Shown: positions 23,905-32,484 of the stretch, in pieces
Position numbering within the stretch: the stretch's first letter is position 1
How the letters are laid out: every line of letters begins with the position of its first letter
NCBI GenBank assembly: GCA_946406555.1
Contig: CAMJLB010000016.1
Location: 1-36,991, forward strand
Direction of reading: 5' to 3'
Source of the DNA: an uncultured Prevotellaceae bacterium
GTDB lineage: Bacteria; Bacteroidota; Bacteroidia; Bacteroidales; Bacteroidaceae
Length of the DNA: 36,991 bases
The notes under the pieces: generated by a model
Database searches by the model: none
Told to the model about the DNA's origin: nothing
What the model saw: the letters and a program-made list of their open reading frames with translations, nothing else
Made by a program: the position numbers and the translations under genes

Positions 23905-24849
23905 TCACACAGGATACTTTGCTATCATACGCTGATAGAAATCTTTCTGCTGACTGTCGGTGGCAGGCAGCACACTCCCCAGCCGCTGTTCCAGCTGCTG
24001 CAGGTCGCGGGTGACGGCATAACCCAAGGCACGACGCGTGGCGAGGCACTTCTGCAGCTCGTGAGCAGCGCGGGCATCGTCGCGACCGGCAAGCAGAAGA
24101 GCCAGGGAAAGGCGATAGCCTTGACAGAACTTCTCTTGCCGCTGATGCAGAATGGCCTGACAGAGCAGGGCGGCCTTGGGGCCTGGCTCGGTGGTAAGCT
24201 CGGCCAGTTCGGCATATAGATAGCTGTCGTGATAGCGAGACAACAGCTGGCGGTAGAGCATCATGGCCTTTTCCGTCTCACCCATGATGGTATAGACAAC
24301 AGCCATATAGCGCAGATTGTGCTTGTCGCGCGGATAGCGGCGTACAGCTTCCTGCAGCAGGGGCATGACCTTGAGCACAAGGTCGACAGTGGGGTTCTGC
24401 TGAATCTCGTGAAAGCAGTGGGTAAGCAAACGCTGGGCTGTAGAGGGCAAGGGGTGCGGCCGCTCGCCGTTTCCGGCTTGCGGAGTGCTCATGGCACCTT
24501 GCCAGTCGGCATCTGCCAACCGCTCCACACCATATTTTTCCATAAAACCGAGCATGCTGAAGCCCGGCAATGCCTCCTTCAGCCGCAAGGCATGGTGCAG
24601 AACGGCCTGACGCACCTTCCCGTCACGGTCATCGATGCTGGGCTGCAAGCGCAACAACGCGCTGAATATCTTCGAAGCCTCGTCGGCGTGCTCTTCCTGC
24701 AGTTTCTTTTTCAGCATATCGCTGGCCGTCCAGAACATGCAGAGCGTAGTATATTTGCCCTTATGCACGGCATACATAGGCCGGATGGCCTCGTAAGCCT
24801 CTTCTATGCGGCCCTGCTTGCGCAGCTCGAAAATTTCTTTTACGGTCAT
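23905..24849 (-). CDS. TPR-like helical repeat protein of unknown function
   Basis: The 314-residue protein is predicted mostly helical, with no signal peptide. It opens with VKEIFELRKQGRIEEAYEAIRPMYAVHKGKYTTLCMFW, and later segments (residues of about 165-250) follow a degenerate TPR pattern, for example RYMAVVYTIMGETEKAMMLYRQLL. Such proteins act as scaffolds. The N-terminal region is well conserved among Bacteroidales by memory, but no activity is known to me. It follows glmM by 11 bases and is the last gene of the operon. Confidence 0.75.
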   Translation of the reverse strand: MTVKEIFELRKQGRIEEAYEAIRPMYAVHKGKYTTLCMFWTASDMLKKKLQEEHADEASKIFSALLRLQPSIDDRDGKVRQAVLHHALRLKEALPGFSMLGFMEKYGVERLADADWQGAMSTPQAGNGERPHPLPSTAQRLLTHCFHEIQQNPTVDLVLKVMPLLQEAVRRYPRDKHNLRYMAVVYTIMGETEKAMMLYRQLLSRYHDSYLYAELAELTTEPGPKAALLCQAILHQRQEKFCQGYRLSLALLLAGRDDARAAHELQKCLATRRALGYAVTRDLQQLEQRLGSVLPATDSQQKDFYQRMIAKYPV

Positions 24850-24860
24850 GGGCCATGAGC

Positions 24861-26258
24861 TTACTGCATGCCGTAGACCACTTGCATGAGCTTTTTGCCC
24901 AGTTCGTCGGCCTCTTCGATGGTCTGCGCCTCGCTGTAGACACGGATAATAGGCTCTGTATTCGATTTGCGCAGATGTACCCAGCGTGTGGGGAAATCTA
25001 TTTTCACGCCATCAATATCGTTCACCACAGCCTCAGGGTCTTTGGCAAACATTTCCTTCACTTTCAGAAGGATGGCATCGACGTCGGTCTCCGGCGTCAG
25101 GTCTATGCGGTTCTTCGCTATCTGGTAGCTTGGGAAGGTGTTGCGCAGCTCTGAAGCCGTTTTTCCCTTCTGTGCAAGGCTTGACAGGAACAGGGCAATG
25201 CCCACGAGCGCATCGCGGCCATAATGGCTCTCAGGATAGATGACGCCGCCATTGCCTTCGCCGCCTATAACGGCCCCTACCTCCTTCATCTTCGTGGTAA
25301 CGTTCACTTCGCCCACGGCAGCAGCGGCATAGCGGCCGTCATAGCGCTCGGTGACATCGCGCAGGGCACGTGTCGACGAAAGGTTGCTCACGGTGTTGAG
25401 CCCCCCACCCTTTTCTTGCGACAACACATAGTCGGCCACGCTGACAAGCGTGTATTCCTCGCCAAACATGCGGCCATCCTCGCAGATGAAGGCCAGACGG
25501 TCTACATCGGGGTCGACGACAATGCCCAGGTCGAAGCCGCCCTCGCCGATGCGCTCCATGATGCCCGAGAGGTTTTTCTCGAGTGGTTCGGGGTTGTGGG
25601 CAAAACGGCCATTGCACTCGCCATTGAGTATCTCGTAGTCTACGCCTAATGCCTGGAACAGGCGAGGCAGGATGATGCCGCCCACGGAATTGATGGTATC
25701 GGCACAGACGCGGAAGTGGCGCTGGCGGATAGCCTCGGTGTTGCAGAGCCTAAGGTCGAGTACCGACTGCACGTGGCGCTCGTTCATGGTATCGTCGAAG
25801 ACGACACGCCCCAACTGCTCTACCGGGGCATAGCAGAAGTCTTCTGTCTCCGCTATGCGCAGCACTTCGGCACCGTCGGCAGCGGTAAGAAATTCTCCCT
25901 CGTGGTTGAGCAGCTTCAGCGCGTTCCACTGGGCAGGGTTATGGCTGGCGGTGATAATGATGCCGCCATCGGCCTCATGCCACCGCACGGCCAGCTCTGT
26001 GGTGGGCGTGGTGGCCAAGCCGATGTCGATGACTTCGTAGCCCATGCCCACCAAGGTGCCGCACACGATATCGCGAACCATTGGGCCGCTGATACGGCCA
26101 TCACGGCCGACAACAATCTTTCCGGGTTTGCCAGCATCACGGCAGACGAATGTGGCGTATGCCGAGGTGAACTTTACGATGTCTAATGGATTGAGCGTAT
26201 CGCCTGGCTGTCCGCCAATAGTGCCGCGAATGCCAGAGATGGATTTTATAAGTGTCAT
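24861..26258 (-). CDS. glmM: Phosphoglucosamine mutase
   Basis: The 465-residue enzyme converts glucosamine 6-phosphate to glucosamine 1-phosphate for UDP-GlcNAc and peptidoglycan synthesis. The signs are GIRGTIGGQ at the start, the active-site phosphoserine loop TASHNP (about residues 103-108), the metal-binding loop DPDVDRL, the sugar-binding GEGNGG and the phosphate-binding RKSNTEPIIR near the end. Bacteroidetes carry this phosphohexomutase variant as GlmM; a broader phosphomannomutase activity cannot be excluded. Its ATG overlaps the stop of the DUF4827 gene (ATGA), so translation is coupled. Confidence 0.92.
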   Translation of the reverse strand: MTLIKSISGIRGTIGGQPGDTLNPLDIVKFTSAYATFVCRDAGKPGKIVVGRDGRISGPMVRDIVCGTLVGMGYEVIDIGLATTPTTELAVRWHEADGGIIITASHNPAQWNALKLLNHEGEFLTAADGAEVLRIAETEDFCYAPVEQLGRVVFDDTMNERHVQSVLDLRLCNTEAIRQRHFRVCADTINSVGGIILPRLFQALGVDYEILNGECNGRFAHNPEPLEKNLSGIMERIGEGGFDLGIVVDPDVDRLAFICEDGRMFGEEYTLVSVADYVLSQEKGGGLNTVSNLSSTRALRDVTERYDGRYAAAAVGEVNVTTKMKEVGAVIGGEGNGGVIYPESHYGRDALVGIALFLSSLAQKGKTASELRNTFPSYQIAKNRIDLTPETDVDAILLKVKEMFAKDPEAVVNDIDGVKIDFPTRWVHLRKSNTEPIIRVYSEAQTIEEADELGKKLMQVVYGMQ

Positions 26259-26881
26259 AGTCCGGGTGTACGTTGGAAGGTTATTTCATAAAAATAGGGA
26301 TATACATTGCTTGATGCCACAGAGTGTCCCTGCGTGTGAGGAACGATGAGCCGCACCTTGGCAATGTTGCCCGTCGCTTCTGGAGGGTCCACCTTTATAT
26401 AAGGGAAGGCGACAAGCCAGCCGGCGGGCACCGATGCGCTGTAGACAGAATACATGGCCCCGTAAGAAAACGAAGCCGTATAGGTGGTGCCTGTGCGCGA
26501 GATACTCATCACGTCGGGGTCGAAGGGCGAACTGTTGTTCGACATCAAATTATTGGTGTCGAGCAGACTCTGCTCATAGAAGCGTATCTGCAACTCGGTG
26601 TTTTCGCCATTCTGTAGTGTTTTTCCGCACCCCCGGCGCACGATCTGCATGTATACGCCGCTGTTGTTCAAGTACACATACTCGTTCTTGGCGAGGCTCG
26701 TGCTGTCGTTCTGTGCATGGAAAGCACTCTCTTCAATCACATTGATTCCCCTGAAGGCGATGAAACTGTTGATGGCATCGCGTTCTCTATCTTTCTGATC
26801 CGCATAGGTCTCATAGTTATTGCACGATACAATGGCGCAAATGAGGGAGAGAACGGTAAGGAAAAGCAATAGTCTCTTCAT
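26255..26881 (-). CDS. DUF4827 family lipoprotein
   Basis: The 208-residue protein has a lipoprotein signal peptide (CAIVSC, Cys20) and the DUF4827 pattern, with YADQKDRERDAINSFI after the anchor. It also has an FKBP-like beta-rich core (residues of about 60-205). The family is found next to glmM in many Bacteroidales. Its biochemical role is unknown. The FKBP-like fold suggests a periplasmic peptidyl-prolyl isomerase or chaperone, but active-site residues cannot be verified here. Confidence 0.85.
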   Translation of the reverse strand: MKRLLLFLTVLSLICAIVSCNNYETYADQKDRERDAINSFIAFRGINVIEESAFHAQNDSTSLAKNEYVYLNNSGVYMQIVRRGCGKTLQNGENTELQIRFYEQSLLDTNNLMSNNSSPFDPDVMSISRTGTTYTASFSYGAMYSVYSASVPAGWLVAFPYIKVDPPEATGNIAKVRLIVPHTQGHSVASSNVYPYFYEITFQRTPGL

Positions 26882-26916
26882 TTTTGACTAAATAAATATA
26901 TATTGAGTTATGACTG

Positions 26917-26924
26917 CAAAGGTA
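26917..26924 (-). promoter_or_regulatory. -7 box (TACCTTTG, minus strand) of the DUF4827-glmM operon
   Basis: TACCTTTG on the minus strand lies 35 bases before the ATG at 26881. The expected -33 region is occupied by the tandem repeat at 26930-26957, with no TTTG. Confidence 0.55.
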
Positions 26925-26929
26925 CAAAA

Positions 26930-26957
26930 GAGTTAGGAGTTAGGAGTTGGGAGCTGA
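26930..26957. repeat. Four 7-base tandem units (GAGTTAG) in the glmM-operon promoter region
   Basis: Units at 26930-26936, 26937-26943, 26944-26950 and 26951-26957; the first two are identical and the last two have one and two or three changes. They occupy the place of the -33 box. Confidence 0.7.
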
Positions 26958-27115
26958 GAGTTTTTTTACAACCTTAGTATTTTTTAACTCACAATTCCTA
27001 ATGCGTAACTATTCAGCGATTGCCATTTGGCAATAGTCCGTGCCTAAAACAGAGCGCGGATGGCAGCGTATGGTGATTTGTTGTGCTTCTTGGTAGTCTC
27101 TACGATTGATAGTAG

Positions 27116-27220
27116 GTCGAGATTCTTTTCGCAGCCGCAGCAGCCATGGCGCTGACGGCCTGCCAGAGCGACGACGAGCAGCAGGGGACTTCATCTTCGT
27201 GTCTTCGTGTTCAATTATAA
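27116..27220 (+). pseudogene. Remnant of a lipoprotein gene (leader only)
   Basis: In frame from about 27119, the sequence reads EILFAAAAAMALTACQSDDE and continues QQG. This is a lipoprotein signal peptide with lipobox LTAC and an acidic start of the mature part. There is no start codon in frame (a TAG lies at 27113-27115). The frame runs into the ACGAAGACAC repeat and stops at 27218-27220. The rest of the gene is missing. The 26882-27214 gap holds nothing else gene-like. Confidence 0.6.
27189..27215 (-). repeat. Copy 2 of the ACGAAGACAC dispersed element
   Basis: The minus-strand sequence of 27 bases matches 13510-13544 (plus strand), apart from an eight-base gap and one substitution. It touches the stop codon of the MATE fusion gene on one side and the lipoprotein remnant on the other. 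Confidence 0.75.
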
Positions 27221-28978
27221 AACATACTTATTCTTGCTGTCTTCTTTATTCCATTCCATGAATGTCATATTCAGACTGTACATATACTTGTATTCCATCT
27301 TGTTGGAAAACGAACGGGCAAGCATCAGTCCCAGATTTGTGCTGGAGCAATTCTGAATAGTGGGATCAAACTGCAGCCCATCGTCTTTCAGCATCACCAA
27401 CATGCTGGTATCAGTCTCTGTTATGCGCAAATCAATGTAGTGTGAGCTCGAGATACCTGAATGCTGGACAATATTTTCCAGCAACTCCTCCGTACATAGC
27501 TCTATATTGTTCTTCAAGAACCTCGAATTGACATCAAGGCTCTCGACAAACCGGACAACCTCTTCCATAGCTTTATTAACACTGTCTTGGCTGGCAGGTA
27601 TGGAGATATCAAGCATACGATGATACGGACTGGGGTTGGGAATCAGCGCCAGCGGCATCGTGTCTGGCTTCTGCCAATGAATAAAGAGGAGTACTGGCAT
27701 ACATAACACCACCCCACCCCACGCAGCCAAAGGGAAAGCAAACCAGATGTTTTCTGGATTATCGCTCTTGCTCAATAAGCTCATGGCCGGAAGCAAGATG
27801 ACAAAGAAGGACACGGACATCAGTCCCACCAGCTTCATATATCCCAGCAGCTGATAGACAGGAGGCATCATAACCATGAGCATGAAGGGAACAAACATGA
27901 AGGTCATGATACGCAGACTACGACCGGAGAACGTGATGAGTTCAGGAGTCTTAGCACCATATAGAATGGCGAAGCCCTCTGGCCACACTTGCCCGACAAG
28001 CGTCATGAAGAGTGCTGCCAGCAGAATAATCATAACACATTTGCTGAATAGCATGCGCATGCCTTGGAAGTCATTCTGGCCAAAGAGCATGCCCCCAACA
28101 GAAGTGAACGTCTGCGAGGCTCCCGTGGTCAGCAGCGAACAGATACCCATCAAGCCACCGGTTATAGACATGACGAACATACCGTTAGCTCCTAAGGATT
28201 GGACTACCATGCTGTTCATGTATATGATACAGACCGACGTCAGAACCGTCGTCATCATCATAGCCAGACCATTTTTCACATTACTTCCCAGGATTCCAAT
28301 GGCATTGGGGACATGCACCTTAAAGTGATAGGATTTGTTGTTTCTGCTCATGCAGCGCACTAAAAACACAATACTTGCCATATTACCAATAACAGAAGCC
28401 AAAGCAGAACCCGCGATTCCCAGCTTACAGACGGCAACTAAAAAGATATTGAACACAATGTTGACCGAAACGGATATAGCCATAGCCCTGGTCACTGTTT
28501 TCGGTTTGCCATCGACATCCGTAAACTGTGAGAACGCCTGCTGCATCATGGTAATGAACGACAATCCCGTAGCGCACCCTAAATACTGTAGCACATAGGG
28601 ATACAGCCTTTCGTCTTTACATACCAACGCCGTCAACTCGCCACGGCACAGCCAGCATCCGAAGGAAATCATGACTCCGACGGTTAGCAGCGACATGATG
28701 CTTACAGAAAAAATACTGGAGCTCTTCTCGTAGTCGCGGGCACCTATCGCCTTACCAGCCATCATCGCCGCACCTGACGACAAAAGGATATAGGCCATCG
28801 TAGCTAAATTTAAGACAGGAACCGACAGCATAATAGCCGACAAAGCCTCCGGACCTATCAAGTGCCCCATCAGCAGGCTATCGACAAGGGCATTGAACTG
28901 TCCGATAGCCATCGTCAGGATAGAAGCAAAAATATAAGTCTTGATGGCTCGCGATATGAGATATGGTTTGCGAATCAT
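27215..28978 (-). CDS. MATE-family exporter fused to an RsbW/SpoIIAB-like ATPase domain
   Basis: The 587-residue protein has two parts. Residues of about 1-440 form a MATE transporter with 12 membrane segments in two similar halves (AIGQFNALVDSLLMGHLIGPEALSA at the start, SITGGLMGICSLLTTGASQTFTSVGG at the second half). After a linker, residues of about 455-580 form a GHKL-type ATPase domain of the anti-sigma (HATPase_c_2) class. It has the N box EELLENIVQHSG (Asn502), the G1-like DDGLQFDP (from Asp532), and LGLMLARSF with the closing N-rich strand. In RsbW and SpoIIAB this domain is a Ser kinase that also binds a sigma factor. It is 24 bases after the NRPS-like gene, so it is likely the exporter or sensor of its product. 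Confidence 0.88.
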   Translation of the reverse strand: MIRKPYLISRAIKTYIFASILTMAIGQFNALVDSLLMGHLIGPEALSAIMLSVPVLNLATMAYILLSSGAAMMAGKAIGARDYEKSSSIFSVSIMSLLTVGVMISFGCWLCRGELTALVCKDERLYPYVLQYLGCATGLSFITMMQQAFSQFTDVDGKPKTVTRAMAISVSVNIVFNIFLVAVCKLGIAGSALASVIGNMASIVFLVRCMSRNNKSYHFKVHVPNAIGILGSNVKNGLAMMMTTVLTSVCIIYMNSMVVQSLGANGMFVMSITGGLMGICSLLTTGASQTFTSVGGMLFGQNDFQGMRMLFSKCVMIILLAALFMTLVGQVWPEGFAILYGAKTPELITFSGRSLRIMTFMFVPFMLMVMMPPVYQLLGYMKLVGLMSVSFFVILLPAMSLLSKSDNPENIWFAFPLAAWGGVVLCMPVLLFIHWQKPDTMPLALIPNPSPYHRMLDISIPASQDSVNKAMEEVVRFVESLDVNSRFLKNNIELCTEELLENIVQHSGISSSHYIDLRITETDTSMLVMLKDDGLQFDPTIQNCSSTNLGLMLARSFSNKMEYKYMYSLNMTFMEWNKEDSKNKYVL

Positions 28979-29002
28979 AGTCAGAAAAATAGATATTGAA
29001 CG

Positions 29003-32000
29003 TCAGTCATTGAGCAGTTTGTCAATATAATCTTGTACGTATCGGGCAAGTGTTTTTATCGTGGCAAGTTTGTAATTTTTATAATTATATAGAAGTTTGA
29101 ACTCATAAGTACCGTCAATACTCAGTTCAACACCTACGGCAAGCATGTCGTTAGCTGGCTTTATAATCGTCTCGGGCATAGGATTGACGAATGTCACTTT
29201 ACGTCCCAGAAGATTACTTTCTTTCACAGGATTCATCAGAAGGTCTTTCAGGCCGACATAATATAGGAAAGTACACTTATATAACTCATTAGGGCTCTTA
29301 TTTCCGAGACCGGAAACGCTGTAATAGTCGTAGAAGTGCATCTTCATGGCCCTGACCACCTGGTCTTGTATGGCGTGCATCTCTTGCTGCATCTGCTGGT
29401 GGAAGCGGGAAGAGCGGAGCGTGACATGCCGACGACTAACGATAGGGAAATTACGTATCGTCAGATTCATCACATTGGCAAGTTCTGCACTACCTCTATT
29501 GCTGTGCAGACAAGAGATCATCGTTTCCTTCCACTTTCCTTTCTTCGCAAAGGCTTGCATGAAGACGGCAATGAAAAAAGAATTTTGCGACAACTGGTGT
29601 TTAAAACAGTATTGGTCTATTGCCGCCTTGTCGAACTTGACCGCATAAACAGCCTCGCACCAGTCACTACCATCAATAGGTTTGTCGTATGGCAACACGT
29701 TTTCCTGGAGTCCCTTGGTCAGCGCAAGATAGTAGTCTTCATCCTTTTTCTTAGCCTTGGAACGGAAATAACGTTGCTCGTCAAGGGCATAGTCGTAGAT
29801 GGTATATTTCTCTGGTGTCAACTCTTCGCCAGCTAATGAACGACAGAAATCGTGAATCAAAAGTTGCAGTGCACTGGCATCAAGGGCCGCGTGCGAGCCA
29901 AAACAATATAGGTATCCGTTGGAAGGTGTCTCTATGAGCACGAAATGAACCAGATAGCCACCAACTATCCGTACTTTTTTCGAGCAGTTTATGTTTATCC
30001 AGTCACCAGCGGGTTCAAAGTCCAGTTTCAGCGTCTCGTATGGCATTGGTGTCTCGTCGTCTCGCTCGATGATGAATTTCCTGCCCTCCATGGCACCACG
30101 GACTTTCACACTGGGGTGAGCCGTCAGCACCGCCTGCAGGGCATTTTCCATTTCTGGCAGTTTAACACCCTCAATGCGGATGATGTATTTCACTTCATTG
30201 GTTCTGTAGCCTTTTTGGTATGCCTTCATATAGCCTAACATACCTTTCAGGGCAGGATAGGTCCTCGCTTTGGGATATACCCTGAATGATGTTTTATGCC
30301 GAGCCTTGTCTCTATCGACGAATCGCGCCAAGCTGCGGATATTCTCTTCCTTGAAAACCGTTTCGTAGTCCAAATCCAAGCCTAAGACCTCTGCTATTTT
30401 AACCATCGCCTGCATGGCGAGTATCGAGTTCAGGCCTTGGGCATACAGCGACGTGGTGACACTCAGCCGCTCCTTGCCCAGCAGGTCGCGGAAGACAGCC
30501 TCCAACTTCGCCTCCGTTGGTGTGGCAGGAGCCACGTATTCTGCCTGCGACCAGGCAACAGGCTCAGGCAGGTGCAGACGGTCTATCTTGCTGTTGGCAT
30601 TGCGGGGCATAGAATCCAGATGTACATAGATGGACGGCACCATATAGTGCGCCAGCTTCTTGGCAGCAAAGTCTTTCAGTTCTTCCTCTGCTACGCGCTT
30701 GCCGTCCTTGGTAGTATAGTAGAAGCACAGGTTGTCGCCTCCCTCAGCAGTCTTCATCACACAGGCGACATCCAACATCTTTTCGTGCTTGGAGAGCACG
30801 CTCTCTATCTCGCCCAGTTCGATGCGGAAGCCGTTCAGTTTGACCATGTAGTCTTTGCGGCCGTGGAACGCCAGCGAACCATCTTTCTTGTAAGCCATCA
30901 GGTCGCCTGTCTTGAACATGAGTTGCCCGGGGGCGAAAGGACAATCAACAAACTTCTCGGCAGTCAGTTCGGGAAGGTTGTTATAGCCTATGGCTGCCGA
31001 AGGGGTGACGATGCAGAATTCACCTGTCACGCCAGGCTCTGTAATCTGCCGGCCCTCTTCGTCCAGCAGGTAGGCTGTCATTCCCTCGAGTGTGGTGCCC
31101 AGCGTGTCGTTGTCCTGCCCTGAGTTCACCAGCCGGCAGATGACTGAACCTATCTCGGTGGTGCCATAGGTATCAATGAGCTTGAAGTCCGTAGCGGGCG
31201 GATTCAGCAGTTTCTCACCTGCCACAATCAGTGCCTTGAATGGCAGATCATCGTATGCGTCAATCATCGACAGCCCCAGTTTGGTGGGCATGAAGCAAAA
31301 CTCTATTCGGTTTCTTACCAACACGTCGTGCAGCAGGCGTAGGTCCAGGCGCTCCGTATCGTTTACAACATACACGAAGCCACCCAGCGTCAGCGGCAGA
31401 TAGATATCCATGTAGATAGCCAGAAACGAGAAGCTCCCTAACGTGGCACTGCAGGTCTCTGAGGTCACCGTATGGAAGTGTGTCACCACCTCCGACATCA
31501 GGGGAAAGATAGTCATCTTGTGGACTACGCCCTTGGGCTGCCCCGTTGAGCCCGACGTATAGATAATCAGGCCTTCGTTGGCCAGCATAGAGTAGTCATA
31601 GTACGTCATGTGCGTCCTGGAGGGAGGCATCTCCAGCACGTCTTCCATCAGAATGATGTCCTTCTCCGTGTAGGAGAATGCCTTGTCGGCACGTAGTTTA
31701 CTAAGAACCTCCTTGGTGGTGACGATCTGGAAGCTTCGACAGTCTTTCAAGATGATGTTGATACGGTCTATGGGGAAGTCGGGGTCTATGGGTACATAGG
31801 GGCATCCTGCCTTCATGATGCCGATGGTAGCCAGAAGGAAGTCCTTGGTTCGAGGCATGATGACGGCCACACGCAGACCGCTTTGGCCTTTTTCGATACG
31901 CTGGGCAAGATCGACGCCATGCTGCCCTGCACGGCGGATGATGATTTCTGCCATTTGGTCGGTGATGCCCCCCAAGCGCTCATAGGTATACCAGCCTTCC

Positions 32001-32071
32001 GCATCGGCTACAGCCTTCCGCTTAGGATATTTGAAAATAGTCTTGACTATGCTCTGTACAATAGTTTCCAT
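29003..32071 (-). CDS. NRPS-like protein: adenylation, carrier and terminal condensation domain
   Basis: The 1022-residue protein begins at the ATG at 32071; the frame is open to a TTG at 32110, but that lies inside the promoter. Residues of about 1-510 form an adenylation domain with TSGSTGQPKG (172), DTYGTTE (300), TGDL (388) and the catalytic Lys495 in NSKID. A carrier domain follows with the phosphopantetheine Ser549 (GLNSI). Residues of about 600-1020 form a condensation-like domain with SHAALDA (His727, Asp731), a variant of HHxxxDG that keeps the catalytic His. The Asp that normally binds the amino group (GrsA D235) aligns with Leu217, so the substrate may not be an alpha-amino acid. 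There is no thioesterase. It lies first in an operon with the MATE fusion. Confidence 0.9.
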   Translation of the reverse strand: METIVQSIVKTIFKYPKRKAVADAEGWYTYERLGGITDQMAEIIIRRAGQHGVDLAQRIEKGQSGLRVAVIMPRTKDFLLATIGIMKAGCPYVPIDPDFPIDRINIILKDCRSFQIVTTKEVLSKLRADKAFSYTEKDIILMEDVLEMPPSRTHMTYYDYSMLANEGLIIYTSGSTGQPKGVVHKMTIFPLMSEVVTHFHTVTSETCSATLGSFSFLAIYMDIYLPLTLGGFVYVVNDTERLDLRLLHDVLVRNRIEFCFMPTKLGLSMIDAYDDLPFKALIVAGEKLLNPPATDFKLIDTYGTTEIGSVICRLVNSGQDNDTLGTTLEGMTAYLLDEEGRQITEPGVTGEFCIVTPSAAIGYNNLPELTAEKFVDCPFAPGQLMFKTGDLMAYKKDGSLAFHGRKDYMVKLNGFRIELGEIESVLSKHEKMLDVACVMKTAEGGDNLCFYYTTKDGKRVAEEELKDFAAKKLAHYMVPSIYVHLDSMPRNANSKIDRLHLPEPVAWSQAEYVAPATPTEAKLEAVFRDLLGKERLSVTTSLYAQGLNSILAMQAMVKIAEVLGLDLDYETVFKEENIRSLARFVDRDKARHKTSFRVYPKARTYPALKGMLGYMKAYQKGYRTNEVKYIIRIEGVKLPEMENALQAVLTAHPSVKVRGAMEGRKFIIERDDETPMPYETLKLDFEPAGDWININCSKKVRIVGGYLVHFVLIETPSNGYLYCFGSHAALDASALQLLIHDFCRSLAGEELTPEKYTIYDYALDEQRYFRSKAKKKDEDYYLALTKGLQENVLPYDKPIDGSDWCEAVYAVKFDKAAIDQYCFKHQLSQNSFFIAVFMQAFAKKGKWKETMISCLHSNRGSAELANVMNLTIRNFPIVSRRHVTLRSSRFHQQMQQEMHAIQDQVVRAMKMHFYDYYSVSGLGNKSPNELYKCTFLYYVGLKDLLMNPVKESNLLGRKVTFVNPMPETIIKPANDMLAVGVELSIDGTYEFKLLYNYKNYKLATIKTLARYVQDYIDKLLND

Positions 32072-32107
32072 AATATAATCATCAGCAGTATAGGTGAATT
32101 TTATAGG

Positions 32108-32138
32108 CAAAGATAATAATAATTATCGTAACAGCAAA
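32108..32138 (-). promoter_or_regulatory. Promoter of the NRPS-like/MATE operon
   Basis: On the minus strand TTTG (32138-32135) and TATCTTTG (32115-32108) are separated by 19 bases, an almost perfect Bacteroidetes promoter. The start codon follows about 37 bases downstream. The stretch 32139-32394 upstream holds no gene that I can support. Confidence 0.8.
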
Positions 32139-32394
32139 TGAAACATATACTTTTTTGTGCACATCGTATTTGCCTTTTTATCCAGCTTGAAAGACATAAA
32201 GGCATTTCCAAGAGCCATTAAGGAATATGAAAAACATCGGGCACAGGAAATAGGCAATTATGTAAAAAAACGGGCTTCATCGGCTACTCTGTGGCAAATT
32301 CCACATAGTTCAATGACAAAGCAGCAAAGAATATTCTGTGAATCCGTAAAAAAGGTTGATAAATCAGTAAACCATTTAGGCTTTGTTTGCAAAG

Positions 32395-32478
32395 TTAGCC
32401 GGCAACTGCAAAAACAAGGCTGGCCAAGACCAGAAGCAACATGCGCCATGGGGAGTGATAGATTCTGACGGTTTCCAT
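32395..32478 (-). pseudogene. 5' fragment of a membrane-protein gene (copy 1), possibly a 27-residue peptide
   Basis: The frame reads METVRIYHSPWRM, then a Leu/Val-rich membrane segment, and stops after 27 residues. It matches the start of the frame at 33861-33941 in 22 of 27 residues. The beginning is like that of STM3941-family membrane proteins (MxxIxIYxSPxK then a hydrophobic segment), but the rest is absent. It starts six bases after the TraB/GumN gene stop. It could be a decayed gene or an intact single-helix peptide. Confidence 0.6.
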
Positions 32479-32484
32479 CATTTG

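Noticed and set aside
32072..32110. Upstream TTG start for the NRPS-like protein
   Set aside because: It lies within the -7 box of the promoter, so it cannot be in the transcript.
32157..32468. 103-residue plus-strand frame
   Set aside because: No domain, no promoter, and its end overlaps the homologous minus-strand fragment; more likely non-coding.
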